This document shows positions 24,888-34,532 of a stretch of 64,000 nt of DNA, in pieces; positions within the stretch are counted from its first letter, which is position 1, and every line of letters begins with the position of its first letter. Below the pieces are notes generated by a model, which saw only the letters and a program-made list of their open reading frames with translations, ran no database searches and had not been told where the DNA came from. Made by a program: the position numbers and the translations under genes. The stretch is from Nodosilinea sp. FACHB-131 (GTDB taxonomy: Bacteria; Cyanobacteriota; Cyanobacteriia; Phormidesmidales; Phormidesmidaceae), in NCBI RefSeq assembly GCF_014695395.1, contig NZ_JACJOF010000016.1, positions 1 through 64,000 on the forward strand, in the 5' to 3' direction.

Positions 24888-26267
24888 TCAGACCGTCCGG
24901 GTGGGGCCGGTCAAACGATGGAAGCGCACCACAAAAATGATGCCGGCGGTGGCCACCCCAATGGACTGACCAATCCACAGCCCGACCCCGTCGAGGCCAA
25001 GCCAAAACCCCAGGAGGTAGCCCGTGGTCAGCCCCACACCCCAGAAGGCTAGCCCGCTGAGCACCATGGGCATGCGGGTATCTTGCAGCCCGTAGAGCGC
25101 TCCCGAGGCGACCCGCTGAACGCCATCGGTGACCTGGGCCAGGGCCGCGACAAAAAGCATCGGCAGGGCCAGGGCGACTACCGGGCCATTGGCCGGGTCG
25201 CGCAGATCTAGATATAGGCCAATGATGGACTGGCGAAACAGCAGTAGCCCCAGGGTGGCCAGCAGCATAAAGGCAGCGGCGATCGCCATCGCCACATACC
25301 CCGCCCGCCTTGCCGCGTTCATATCCTGCTGGCCAAACGCCAGCCCCACCCGCGCCGTCGTCGCGTAGGACATGCCTAAGGGCACCATAAAGATTAGATA
25401 AATGGTTTGGTATACGGTTTGGTGGGCGGCCAGCACCTCAGGGCTGAGTATCCCCATCAAAAACGTCACCACGGCAAACAGGCTGAATTCTAGAGCGATG
25501 GTGACGGCGATCTCGCCCCCCATGCCCATCAACCGACCGACTAGCCGAGGTTGCACTCGGTGCCACCCGCGCCAAAAGCGGTATGCCTTCAAATTGGGGT
25601 GCCTGAGGGTGTAGAGCAAAAACAGCCCAAACATCAGCCAGTAGCTTAACCCGCTAGACAGCCCCAACCCTCCCAGCCCCAGAGCCGGGAAGCCCCATTT
25701 GCCAAACCCCAGGGCATAGTTGCCCACAATGTTGAAGACCGTGCCCACTAGCACAATCACAATCACCACCTGGGCCTCGGCCAGGGCCGCCGCGTAGCCC
25801 CGCAGCATGGCAAAAGCCAGGGCCGGAAACGCGCCCCACAGAATTCCTTGAAAGTATGGGGTGGTGAGGGTGGCTATCGCCTCGGGCTGCCCCAGCCCCA
25901 GCAGCACCCGATCGAGCTGGCTCAGCACCGCCATCATCGGCAGACTCAGCCCTAGCGAGAGCCAAAACCCCTGCCGGGCGATCGCCTCAACCTGATCCTT
26001 TTCACCCGCCCCAAAGGCTTGAGCCACCAACGGCCCCACGGTCATCACAAACCCGCCGATCACCGCCAGCAGTAGCTGAAAGCTAATGGCCGCCAGGCCG
26101 CCAGCGGCGAGGGTCTCGGCCCCCAGCCGCCCCATCATTAGGGTGTCGACGAAGCCGACGGCAGCCTGAGCCACTTGGGCTCCGGCCAGGGGCACCGCCA
26201 GGGTTAAAAATGCTCGTACCTCTGAGCCAGTTTTGACTCGGGCAACGAATCTGCTCTGTGTACGCAT
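24888..26267 (-). CDS. MATE family (NorM-like) multidrug efflux transporter
   Basis: A 459-residue polytopic inner-membrane protein with about 12 hydrophobic segments. MATE features are FLTLAVPLAGAQVAQAAVGFVDTLMMGRLG at the N terminus (split here across helix 1 and the following loop) and the pseudo-repeated second half starting near GEIAVTIALEFSLFAVV. NorM-type MATEs use Na+ or H+ gradients to expel cationic compounds. It is monocistronic; valS ends upstream with a gap of 145 bases. Confidence 0.94.
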   Translation of the reverse strand: MRTQSRFVARVKTGSEVRAFLTLAVPLAGAQVAQAAVGFVDTLMMGRLGAETLAAGGLAAISFQLLLAVIGGFVMTVGPLVAQAFGAGEKDQVEAIARQGFWLSLGLSLPMMAVLSQLDRVLLGLGQPEAIATLTTPYFQGILWGAFPALAFAMLRGYAAALAEAQVVIVIVLVGTVFNIVGNYALGFGKWGFPALGLGGLGLSSGLSYWLMFGLFLLYTLRHPNLKAYRFWRGWHRVQPRLVGRLMGMGGEIAVTIALEFSLFAVVTFLMGILSPEVLAAHQTVYQTIYLIFMVPLGMSYATTARVGLAFGQQDMNAARRAGYVAMAIAAAFMLLATLGLLLFRQSIIGLYLDLRDPANGPVVALALPMLFVAALAQVTDGVQRVASGALYGLQDTRMPMVLSGLAFWGVGLTTGYLLGFWLGLDGVGLWIGQSIGVATAGIIFVVRFHRLTGPTRTV

Positions 26268-26412
26268 GCAAAGATTGAGCCCAGTTTGGTGAGATGCCCT
26301 ATGGCTCAGTCAAAATTCCCAGTCCTTTGCGGTAGCGCCTTCCGTAAGGCTTTCCGGGGCAGGGGAAATCGTTCGGGGATTTTGCCGTCAAAGGATTGAG
26401 TCCCATTGCCCC

Positions 26413-29400
26413 TTACAGCATCGCCAGCCGCGCCTTGAGAATTGTCGCCTGAGCCTCGGCCTCGGCTAGGGAATTGCGGGCTCCCTGCACCACATCGGCG
26501 GGGGCTTTATCCACAAAGCCGGGGTTGCTCAGCCGCCCCGAGAGCGAGTTGATCTCCGCCTCCACCTTGCCCAGGTCTTTTTCCACCTTGGCTCTGAGGG
26601 CATCGACATCTACCACGCCCGTCAGAGGAATGAGTACCTGCACGGTGCCGGTGACCCCAGCAAACAGCTTTTGGTTCTGCTCCCCATCCCCTCTAACCGT
26701 GTCGCGACCCTCATCGTGGGGGGTGGGGGCACCGTCGTCGCTGCCTTCTTGGGGCACGGGCGCAGGCAGCAGGCCCGGGGTGGGAGCTGGCGCTGCGATA
26801 TCGGGGTCAAGCACCTTGTGCCGCCACTGCTGGTAGGTCTGATTGAGGCGGGCGCGATCGCCCCCGCTGAGCAAGTTCTGCCGCACAAAGTTAACCGTCA
26901 CCCACAGCCCCACCAGCTCCATCAGGGCACCAAAGATGGGGGTGCTGTCAACCGCGCTCACCAACGCCCCCGTAAACTTGAGGGCCACCAAACCCACCAA
27001 AATCCAAAGCATGGTAAAAGCGGGACGGCGCAGAGCGGTAAAAAACAAGTCGCCGTAGTGCAGAGGGTCGTCAAGCAGGGGCAGCAGGTTGTGCCAGAAG
27101 CCTTGCCCTTCGGCCACCACTGGGTTGTCGCTCAGCTCCGTTGAGGAATTCAGCGATGTAGCGCTCGTTTCACCGCTGTGGGCTGTAGAAACCGGCTGCT
27201 TTCCGCCCAAAATCACCAAAGTGTCGATTTTGCCTAAGTCTTTGATGTAGTCGGCGGTGGCTTGCAGAATGTGGCGCTCGTCGTCGCTCTCACTTTCGAG
27301 AATGGTCTCGATGCGCAGGCTGGGTTTGATGCCCGCCTCAGCCCGCAGGTTGCGCACGGTGCGCACGGTGTTAAACACCAGGGCAAACTGCTGCTCTAGA
27401 GCATCATCAATGAGGCCAGGCTGCGCCGTGGGGTAAGGCTGCACGGCCAAAAACTCGTCGTCGCCAACCTGGTTGAGGGTGTGCCACAGCTCCTCGGTGA
27501 TGTGGGGCATAAACGGGTGCAGCAGCTTGAGAATGCCGTCGAGCACAAAGGCCAGGGTCTGCTGAGCCGCAGTAAACTTCGACGAGCCTTCCCCCTGTAG
27601 ACGAGGCTTGACCAGCTCGATGTACCAGTCGCAAAAATCGCCCCACACAAATTCGTAGAGGTCTTTAGCGGCTTCGCCCATGCCGTACTGGTCGAGGTTG
27701 CCGCGCACGCTCTGCACAACTCGGTTAAAGCGAGACAAAATCCAGCGATCGGCTAGCTCCAGACTGGCCACATCGGGCATGCCTAGGCTGGCGGGAGACT
27801 GCCCGCCCAGGTTCATCATCACGAAGCGGGAGGCATTCCACAGCTTGTTGGTGAAGTTGCGAGAAGCTTCCACCGAAACTGACTCGTCGGTGGTGCGATC
27901 GTACTCCAGGCGAATATCCTGACCCGCCCCAGTGACTTCGCGAATCAGGGTGTAGCGCAGGGCATCGGTGCCGTACTTGTTGATCAGCACCAGCGGGTCA
28001 ATGCCGTTGTTGGACGACTTCGACATTTTTTTGTTGTTTTCGTCCCGCACCAAGCCGTGGATGTAGACGGTCTCGAAGGGCATAGTGTCGGTAAAGTGCC
28101 CCGCCATCAGGGTCATGCGGGCCACCCAGAAAAAGATGATGTCGAAGCCGGTGACCAGGGTGGTAGTGGGGTAGTAGGTCTGAAAATCCTGGGCCGATTC
28201 GTCGGGCCAGCCCATGGTTGAGAAGGGCCACAGGCCTGACGAAAACCAGGTGTCGAGTACGTCGGGGTCGCGCACCAGTTCCACCCATTCGCCGTAGCGA
28301 TCGGTGGCCTTTTCCCTAGCCTCTGCTTCGGTGGCTGCCACGAAAAAGGGAGTGTCGTCAGTGATTTCGCCGTTGGTTTCGCTGACGGCGTACCAGGCTG
28401 GAATTTGGTGGCCCCACCACAGTTGGCGCGAGATGCACCAGTCTTTGAGGTTGACCAGCCAGTCGCGGTAGACCTTGGTCCAGCGCTCGGGCACAAACTT
28501 GGGCTCTTGGCGGTTGTCGAGATAGTCCAACGCTTTGTCTGCCAAAGGCCGAATTTTGACGAACCACTGAGTGGAGAGCAGCGGCTCGATGGGCACCTTG
28601 CCGCGATCGCTATAGGGCACCGTGTGGTGGTAGTCCTCGATGCGTACCAGAAAGCCTTCGTTATCGAGCTGACGCACCACCGCACTGCGGGCCTCAAAGC
28701 GGTCTAGCCCCTGAAAATGGGCGGTGTTTTCGTTCATGGTGCCGTCTTTGTTCATGACGGTGATCATGGGCAGGTTGTGGCGCTGGCCCATGGCAAAGTC
28801 GTTGAGGTCGTGGGCAGGGGTGACCTTGACACAGCCAGTGCCAAACTCCGCATCCACGTACTCGTCAGCAATCACCGGAATCTCGCGGTTGACAATGGGC
28901 AGCGTCAAAGTTTTGCCCACCATATCCCGGTAGCGATCGTCGTTAGGGTTGACCGCCACCGCTGTGTCGCCCAACATAGTTTCGGGCCGGGTAGTGGCCA
29001 CTTCCAGGTAGCCCGAGCCGTCGGTAAAGGGGTAGCGGAAGTGCCACAGATGGCCGTCCACCTCCCGCTGCTCCACCTCCAGGTCAGACACTGCCGACTG
29101 GCTGGCGGGGCACCAGTTGACCATGTAGTTGCCCCGGTAGATCAGCTCCTCGTCGTAGAGCTGAGTAAAGGCGGTCAGCACCGCAGTATTGAGCCCTTCA
29201 TCCATTGTGAAGCGCTCCCGCGACCAATCCACCGAAACGCCCAGCTTGCGCAGCTGATTGACGATAGTGCCGCCTGACTCAGCCTTCCATTCCCAGGCGC
29301 GCTCCAGGTAGCGATCGCGCCCCACATCCTCCTTCTTCAACCCCTCGGCCTGGAACTGCCGATCTAAAATCGTGCTCACCGCAATGCTGGCGTGGTCGGT

Positions 29401-29655
29401 GCCCGGCAGCCACAGGGTATTGCGCCCAGCCATGCGCTGGTAGCGCACCAGGGTGTCAATTAGCGCATTCTCAAAGGCGTGGCCCATGTGCAAGCTGCCG
29501 GTCACGTTCGGCGGCGGAATCACCACGCAGTAAGGCTCGCCGGGGTGGTCGGGGTCGGCTTTAAAGACCTGGTTCTCTTCCCACTGGGCCTGCCACTTGG
29601 TTTCGGTCTGCGTGGGGTCGTACTGGGCGGAGAGAGCGGGAACGGTGGCCGTCAT
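26413..29655 (-). CDS. valS: Valyl-tRNA synthetase with CAAD membrane domain
   Basis: Charges tRNA-Val. The class I motifs are [12 protein letters not shown] (HIGH box) and [10 protein letters not shown] (KMSKS); the editing domain follows [18 protein letters not shown]. At about 1080 residues it is longer than normal because roughly 165 residues (about 823-990) are inserted between the anticodon-binding region and the C-terminal coiled coil. That insert holds two transmembrane helices and matches CAAD, the domain appended to some cyanobacterial synthetases that anchors them in thylakoid membranes. The C-terminal coil ([20 protein letters not shown]) is intact. The GTG at 29658 precedes an ATG at 29655; the latter is used here. 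Confidence 0.97.
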   Translation of the reverse strand: MTATVPALSAQYDPTQTETKWQAQWEENQVFKADPDHPGEPYCVVIPPPNVTGSLHMGHAFENALIDTLVRYQRMAGRNTLWLPGTDHASIAVSTILDRQFQAEGLKKEDVGRDRYLERAWEWKAESGGTIVNQLRKLGVSVDWSRERFTMDEGLNTAVLTAFTQLYDEELIYRGNYMVNWCPASQSAVSDLEVEQREVDGHLWHFRYPFTDGSGYLEVATTRPETMLGDTAVAVNPNDDRYRDMVGKTLTLPIVNREIPVIADEYVDAEFGTGCVKVTPAHDLNDFAMGQRHNLPMITVMNKDGTMNENTAHFQGLDRFEARSAVVRQLDNEGFLVRIEDYHHTVPYSDRGKVPIEPLLSTQWFVKIRPLADKALDYLDNRQEPKFVPERWTKVYRDWLVNLKDWCISRQLWWGHQIPAWYAVSETNGEITDDTPFFVAATEAEAREKATDRYGEWVELVRDPDVLDTWFSSGLWPFSTMGWPDESAQDFQTYYPTTTLVTGFDIIFFWVARMTLMAGHFTDTMPFETVYIHGLVRDENNKKMSKSSNNGIDPLVLINKYGTDALRYTLIREVTGAGQDIRLEYDRTTDESVSVEASRNFTNKLWNASRFVMMNLGGQSPASLGMPDVASLELADRWILSRFNRVVQSVRGNLDQYGMGEAAKDLYEFVWGDFCDWYIELVKPRLQGEGSSKFTAAQQTLAFVLDGILKLLHPFMPHITEELWHTLNQVGDDEFLAVQPYPTAQPGLIDDALEQQFALVFNTVRTVRNLRAEAGIKPSLRIETILESESDDERHILQATADYIKDLGKIDTLVILGGKQPVSTAHSGETSATSLNSSTELSDNPVVAEGQGFWHNLLPLLDDPLHYGDLFFTALRRPAFTMLWILVGLVALKFTGALVSAVDSTPIFGALMELVGLWVTVNFVRQNLLSGGDRARLNQTYQQWRHKVLDPDIAAPAPTPGLLPAPVPQEGSDDGAPTPHDEGRDTVRGDGEQNQKLFAGVTGTVQVLIPLTGVVDVDALRAKVEKDLGKVEAEINSLSGRLSNPGFVDKAPADVVQGARNSLAEAEAQATILKARLAML
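26689..27192 (-). other. CAAD domain insertion in ValRS
   Basis: Encodes two hydrophobic helices ([20 protein letters not shown] and [18 protein letters not shown]) followed by [11 protein letters not shown], flanked by Ser/Thr- and Pro-rich linkers. CAAD is found in ValRS, IleRS, LeuRS or GluRS of certain, mainly filamentous, cyanobacteria. Confidence 0.9.
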
Positions 29656-29759
29656 CACAAAACCTGGAGCGGGGGGACTATTGCATTAAAGACAGTGTAC
29701 CTAGGGATTCTGTCATTTTGATGGGGAACCTGGGGAGTTGCCGGGTATCAGGGGCTGAC

Positions 29760-29870
29760 GGGTTTAAGGTGTCAGGTCCAGGGTCTAAGGCCGGTCTGAG
29801 GTCTAAGGCCGGTCTGAGGTCTAAGGTGCAGCCCTGAACCCTGAACCTCAAACCCTAAACCCTATCCGCT
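29760..29870. repeat. Direct and inverted dispersed repeats between valS and the toxin gene
   Basis: Two tandem copies of a roughly 18-base unit (gtctaaggccggtctgag) are followed by inverse-type ccctgaaccctgaacc / ccctaaaccct sequence. It is related to the element at 17501-17568 and has no coding capacity. Confidence 0.7.
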
Positions 29871-29876
29871 GCCGCC

Positions 29877-30365
29877 TTAGATTTCATCAACAAACTTAAG
29901 AACCTTTTGGTAAAGCTGGTGGCTGATGCGAAAACCAGCTAGCTCCACTAGGGCATCCATCACCCGCCGCACGCTGGGAATCAGCGCCCGCTGCTTGGCG
30001 ACGATAACAATGCCGACGATGCCAATGGCTGACAACTCCAGCGCTTGGGCGACCTGCCGTCCTCTGCGCTCGTTGATCAACAACTCGTCGGCGTGGAGTT
30101 GGAGGGCTAGGGCCAGGGTTTGGGTTTCGCCCAGGTCGAACTGCTTGCCCTGTTGCTGAACCTGGGCGATCGCGCTCTCTGTCGGCACCTGCACCTTAAC
30201 CCAATTGACCGACAGCACCGCTTGAATGCGAGCATTTTTAGCCGTTGCCAACTCCTGCGCCACCACCTCTGAAATCACCACAGTGCCGTAGAGCGCCTCC
30301 AGCAGCCAGAGATAGTCAACCAGAGCCAAGCTGCCCAGGGATGAAGCATCGCTCACAATGGTCAT
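29877..30365 (-). CDS. DUF3368 PIN-like toxin
   Basis: A 162-residue PIN-domain-like protein of the DUF3368 group, paired with UPF0175 antitoxins. The first acidic site is VSDASSL; others are in GETQTLALALQL and the DELLINERRGR segment. PIN toxins are RNases. ATG at 30363-30365 overlaps the antitoxin TGA as ATGA; the TTG two codons earlier is less likely. All expected acidic positions seem present. Confidence 0.9.
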   Translation of the reverse strand: MTIVSDASSLGSLALVDYLWLLEALYGTVVISEVVAQELATAKNARIQAVLSVNWVKVQVPTESAIAQVQQQGKQFDLGETQTLALALQLHADELLINERRGRQVAQALELSAIGIVGIVIVAKQRALIPSVRRVMDALVELAGFRISHQLYQKVLKFVDEI

Positions 30366-30613
30366 AGCCAACCCCGGCTGCGCAGGTTTTTAATGTCGTC
30401 AGCAAATTCTTCGGCATCGTAGTGGGCACAAACGCCGCGACTGCCGATGATTTTTTGAAACTCCATCAGGTGAATGCCTGCAATCTGGCTGGCGATGCCC
30501 AAGGTAACCCGCTCCTGCTCAAACAGGGAAATTGCCATTTCCCGCAGCCAATCGGACCTAGAAAAGGTTGGACACTGGGCGACTTCGTCAGGAATATTCA
30601 GGTTGATGCGCAT
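30362..30613 (-). CDS. UPF0175 family antitoxin
   Basis: An 83-residue protein with the UPF0175 pattern: a ribbon-like N terminus (MRINLNIPDEV), then LREMAISLFEQERVTLGIAS, a helix-turn-helix (ASQIAGIHLMEFQKIIGSRG) and an acidic C-terminal part. It is directly upstream of, and overlapping with, the DUF3368 toxin, so the two form a toxin-antitoxin operon. Confidence 0.9.
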   Translation of the reverse strand: MRINLNIPDEVAQCPTFSRSDWLREMAISLFEQERVTLGIASQIAGIHLMEFQKIIGSRGVCAHYDAEEFADDIKNLRSRGWL

Positions 30614-30703
30614 AGAGGGTGGTTACCCTAAGGATTGTCTTTGAAAGTCTGCGGGCAGGGCGCGATCGGCGATTACTACAACTGCACCTCTAACTATGGC
30701 GTC

Positions 30704-31282
30704 CTATTCTGGCAACCCCGCCGCAAAAAGCTGAGCGGCGGTTAGGGTGACGGCAAACTGGGCTGACTCTATCCGTTGCTCTCTAGCAAAGGTTCCTACC
30801 GGGGCAAACCCCTGATCCTGCTGCGCCAGCACCAGCACTGTGCGATCTTGGGGGTTGATAATCCAGTACTCAGAAATACCTAAGTCTTCGTACTGGGCAC
30901 GCTTGGCCACATAGTCGCGCTCCCACTGCAATTCTCCAGGGCTGACTACCTCGACCACTAGCGCTGGGGGTGGCATTGTCAGGCGAATGGTGTTGCGCTT
31001 CGCCAACAGCTCAATGTGTTCAGGCTGAATCACCGTCAGGTCAGGAAAACGATTCTTCGGTTCGCCCCTGACCTCAAGCTCTAGACCGTGAAGCCTTACT
31101 CTCAAATGTCCCACCAGAGCCGCTAGCTGAATAGATAGAAAAAAAGCAACGCTGGTGTTGTAGCCCGACTCTGGCGGCACCTCGATCAGTTCTCCATTAA
31201 ATAGCTCGTAAAGATGTTCCGTGCCGTCGTCGTAGGCCAGATACTCTTCAAAACTATAGAACCTGGGCCGCGTCTGCACCAT
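30704..31282 (-). CDS. Uma2 family (DUF820) protein
   Basis: A 192-residue PD-(D/E)XK-fold protein. The core is intact: YSFEEYLAYDDGTEHLYELF, the acidic site PDLTVIQPEH, VVEVVSPGELQWERDYVAKR and ISEYWIINPQDRTVLVL. ATG at 31280-31282 (MVQTRPRFYSF) is preferred over the upstream in-frame start. It is the second Uma2 gene in the window, of a different subtype from the one at 16754 (no charged coil). Function is unknown; such genes are numerous in cyanobacteria. Confidence 0.9.
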   Translation of the reverse strand: MVQTRPRFYSFEEYLAYDDGTEHLYELFNGELIEVPPESGYNTSVAFFLSIQLAALVGHLRVRLHGLELEVRGEPKNRFPDLTVIQPEHIELLAKRNTIRLTMPPPALVVEVVSPGELQWERDYVAKRAQYEDLGISEYWIINPQDRTVLVLAQQDQGFAPVGTFAREQRIESAQFAVTLTAAQLFAAGLPE

Positions 31283-31543
31283 AAACCAAAGAAGGCTAAG
31301 CGCTCTCAAGATAGCTCCAGTCTAGGCCATTCCCAGGCTCAGAGATACCGATAATCCAATCACTCCCCTCAGCTCCCTTTCTACCCTAACCAAGCCTCCA
31401 AAAGCCGTGCGGTAGAATCTAGGCCAGCCTGTGACAGACTATCATTAAGAAAGTTGATGTAAGTAGGTTGGCAGAAGCGATGCCCCCTCGGTGCTAACCT
31501 TCATTGAGCACGCAGTCCGACAGATAAGGAGACGCCAGAGCGC

Positions 31544-34423
31544 ATGGGAAAAGTAGTTGGCATCGACCTGGGTACGACCAACTCCGTGGTCTCTGTAATG
31601 GAGGGCGGCAAGCCGGTAGTTATTGCCAACGCCGAAGGGATGCGGACTACGCCTTCGGTGGTGGCCTTTAGCAAGGAGGGCGAGCGGCTGGTGGGGCAGA
31701 TGGCCCGTAGGCAGGCAGTGCTCAATCCCCAAAACACCTTCTATAGCGTTAAGCGCTATATGGGGCGTCGCTACGCTGAGCTTGACCCATCGTCTAAGCG
31801 AGTGCCCTACACTATCCGCCGCGATGATCTGGGCAACGTTAAAATTCGCTGCCCCCGCCTCGAAAAAGACTTTGCCCCTGAAGAAATTTCGGCCATTGTG
31901 TTGCGCAAGTTGGCAGATGAGGCCAGCCGCTACCTGGGCCAGCCGGTGACCGGGGCGGTGATCACCGTGCCCGCCTACTTTAACGACGCCCAGCGCCAGG
32001 CCACCCGCAACGCCGGGCGGATTGCTGGGCTGGAAGTCAAGCGCATTTTGAATGAACCGACGGCAGCGGCGTTGGCCTACGGCCTCGACCAGGTGCAAAA
32101 CGAGACCATCCTAGTATTTGACCTAGGGGGTGGCACCTTTGACGTGTCGATTCTCGATGTGGGCGATGGGGTATTTGAGGTGCGATCGACCTCGGGCGAT
32201 ACCCAGCTAGGGGGCACCAACTTCGACACCAAAATTGTCGACTGGCTGGCCGATGAGTTTCTTGAAAAAGAAGGCATTGACCTGCGTAAAGATCGCCAGG
32301 CCCTACAGCGACTAACTGAGGCGGCTGAGAAAGCGAAGATTGAGCTGTCGGGCGTGGCCAGCACCGAGATTAGCCTGCCGTTTATTACCGCTAGCCCTGA
32401 AGGCCCTAAGCACATCGAGACACGCCTGAGCCGATCGCAGTTCGAAGGCCTCTGTGGCGATCTGGTCAGCGCTCTGCGCGCTCCCCTCAAGCAGGCGCTC
32501 AGCGATGCAGGCCTCACTCCCAATGACATTGACGAGGTAGTGCTAGTGGGGGGCGGCAGCCGCATGCCCATGGTGCAGGACCTGGTGCGCGGTCTGATTG
32601 GCCTCGAGCCCAGCCAGAATGTGAACCCTGACGAAGCTGTGGCTGTGGGCGCTGCCGTGCAGGCGGGCATCATCACCCAGGAAGTGCAGGACATCATGCT
32701 GCTGGATGTCACGTCGCTGTCCCTGGGGCTAGAGACCATCGGCGGCGTGATGAAGAAGGTGATTCCGCGCAACACCACGATCCCGGTGCGGCGATCGGAT
32801 ATTTTCTCTACCTCTGAGAACAACCAAACCTCAGTGGAAGTACACGTGCTCCAGGGCGAGCGCGAGATGGGGGCTGACAACAAGTCCCTGGGGCGCTTCA
32901 AGCTGATGGGCATTCCCCCCGCGCCGCGCGGCGTGCCCCAGGTGTTGGTGTCCTTTGACATCGACGCCAACGGCATTCTGCAGGTGTCGGCGATGGATAA
33001 GACCACTGGACGCGAGCAGAGTCTGACCGTGCAGGGCGCTTCTAATCTAGAAGAAGGCGAAGTGCAGCGGATGATCCGCGAGGCGGAGGAGTTCGCTGAA
33101 ACCGATCGCCTCCAGCGCGAGCGAGTTGAAAAGCGCAACCGAGCCGAAGCGCTGACTTTCCAGGCCGAGCGACTGCTGCGGGAGGTGGCCCTCGACTTTG
33201 GCATGCAGTTTGCCCGCGATCGCCGTCGCCGTATCGAAGGGTTAGTGCAAGAGCTGCGCGACTACCTCGAGAAAAGCGACGAGCGCGGCATCGATATTGC
33301 CCAGGCCGAATTGCAAGACGAACTCTACGACCTCAACCGCGAGGCTTACCTCTACGAAGCTGAAGATGCTCCTGAAGGCGGTATTTTAGGCCAGATCGGC
33401 AATACCTTGAAGAAGACCTTCTCCTTCGACGATGACCTGGATGCGCGGCCCAACTACGGCTACCAGGGCTCCACCTCTTGGGGCAATTGGGATGAAGATT
33501 GGGACTACGACAATCGTGGTGGAGCGGGCGGCCAACGCTACGGTAGCCCAGCCTACGACAACCGTGCCTATGGTACGACCGGCTACAACGGCCAGGGCTA
33601 CAACAACCCAAACTACGGCAGCCCAGGCTACAGCGATCAGGGCTATGGCAGTCAGGGGTATAGTGAACGCCCCAGCGGCGGCTCTAGCTACGGCAACTCT
33701 GGTTATGACAGCCAGGGCTATGGCAATGGTTACGACCGTCCTCAAGAACCTAGCCGTCCCCAGCCCCCCGCCTCGGACTACGGTCGCCAAGACTATGGGC
33801 AACCTGGCTACGATCGCCAGGATTACGATCGCCAAGACTACAGACCATCAGGCGATACTCAATCCGCTGCCGGCGACTATCGTGGCTACGACCAGTCCAG
33901 CTATGGCCGTCAAGACTATGGGCAAGACTACGGTCGATTCCCCGCAGAGGACGCCCCCAGAACGCAAAACCCTGAACCTGCTCGCCCCAGCTATAGCGAT
34001 GCTGACTACGGTCAAGCGGGCTACGATGACCCACGCTACGACCGACCTAGCCCCCCTGAGCCAGGCTACGGCGATGCCGGCGATCGCGATGCCAGAGCAG
34101 AGCGCTCTGGGAACCGTAGCTACGACAATCAGGGCTATGACCCTTACGCTCGCAACCCGTCTCCGCCAGAGCCTAGACCAGAAGCTCGATCCAATACCGC
34201 CCCTGCTGCCCCTCGCCAAGACAACAGCTGGGAGGATGACCTCTGGGGGCCGCCCACGTCGAACCGCCCTGCTGAAAATCCAGCGCCAGAGAATCGCTCC
34301 CGGTCCGCACCCCTCGAACGAAGGACTGATGCTGCTAGACCGGAGCCCCCACGCCAAGACAATCGCCGCCCTGCCCCCCGCTATGACGGCGACAACTGGA
34401 GCGATCGCGACGAGTGGCTCTAA
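31544..34423 (+). CDS. dnaK: DnaK (Hsp70) chaperone with long Tyr/Gly-rich tail, DnaK3-like
   Basis: A 959-residue Hsp70. The nucleotide-binding domain (1 to about 385) has [34 protein letters not shown] and [11 protein letters not shown]; the substrate-binding domain and lid run to about 620. Normal DnaK ends there. This one adds about 325 residues almost wholly of Tyr, Gly, Asp, Gln, Arg, Asn, Ser and Pro, first in [17 protein letters not shown]-type repeats, then more charged YDRQDY-type repeats, then Arg/Pro-rich. Cyanobacterial DnaK3 also has a long tail and is followed by dnaJ, as here, and in Synechococcus it associates with thylakoids. Assignment to DnaK3 rests on tail and neighbour. 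Confidence 0.95.
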   Translation: MGKVVGIDLGTTNSVVSVMEGGKPVVIANAEGMRTTPSVVAFSKEGERLVGQMARRQAVLNPQNTFYSVKRYMGRRYAELDPSSKRVPYTIRRDDLGNVKIRCPRLEKDFAPEEISAIVLRKLADEASRYLGQPVTGAVITVPAYFNDAQRQATRNAGRIAGLEVKRILNEPTAAALAYGLDQVQNETILVFDLGGGTFDVSILDVGDGVFEVRSTSGDTQLGGTNFDTKIVDWLADEFLEKEGIDLRKDRQALQRLTEAAEKAKIELSGVASTEISLPFITASPEGPKHIETRLSRSQFEGLCGDLVSALRAPLKQALSDAGLTPNDIDEVVLVGGGSRMPMVQDLVRGLIGLEPSQNVNPDEAVAVGAAVQAGIITQEVQDIMLLDVTSLSLGLETIGGVMKKVIPRNTTIPVRRSDIFSTSENNQTSVEVHVLQGEREMGADNKSLGRFKLMGIPPAPRGVPQVLVSFDIDANGILQVSAMDKTTGREQSLTVQGASNLEEGEVQRMIREAEEFAETDRLQRERVEKRNRAEALTFQAERLLREVALDFGMQFARDRRRRIEGLVQELRDYLEKSDERGIDIAQAELQDELYDLNREAYLYEAEDAPEGGILGQIGNTLKKTFSFDDDLDARPNYGYQGSTSWGNWDEDWDYDNRGGAGGQRYGSPAYDNRAYGTTGYNGQGYNNPNYGSPGYSDQGYGSQGYSERPSGGSSYGNSGYDSQGYGNGYDRPQEPSRPQPPASDYGRQDYGQPGYDRQDYDRQDYRPSGDTQSAAGDYRGYDQSSYGRQDYGQDYGRFPAEDAPRTQNPEPARPSYSDADYGQAGYDDPRYDRPSPPEPGYGDAGDRDARAERSGNRSYDNQGYDPYARNPSPPEPRPEARSNTAPAAPRQDNSWEDDLWGPPTSNRPAENPAPENRSRSAPLERRTDAARPEPPRQDNRRPAPRYDGDNWSDRDEWL

Positions 34424-34474
34424 ACCACCCTTCACCTCACCCTGCCAAGTAGGGGGATGAATCGGCAAACAAGA

Positions 34475-34531
34475 CCATCCACCCCCTACCCGCCCACCCC
34501 ACTCTTCTACCCCGCCCACCCATCCACCCTG
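34475..34531. repeat. C-rich dispersed repeat with G-quadruplex motif, copy 3
   Basis: CCATCCACCCCCTACCCG-type sequence, the inverse of copies at 6157 and 24129, fills most of the dnaK-dnaJ gap and ends just before the dnaJ ATG. The complementary strand at 34511-34529 has G3-N5-G3-N1-G3-N1-G3. Confidence 0.75.
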
Positions 34532-34532
34532 C

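Noticed and set aside
26474-27144. Plus-strand open frames across the 3' part of valS
   Set aside because: They overlap a certain gene in antisense and contain no recognisable domain.
32077-33204. 375-codon minus-strand frame over dnaK
   Set aside because: High GC in the third positions of dnaK leaves the opposite frame open; the product is Ser/Arg/Thr-rich without structure.
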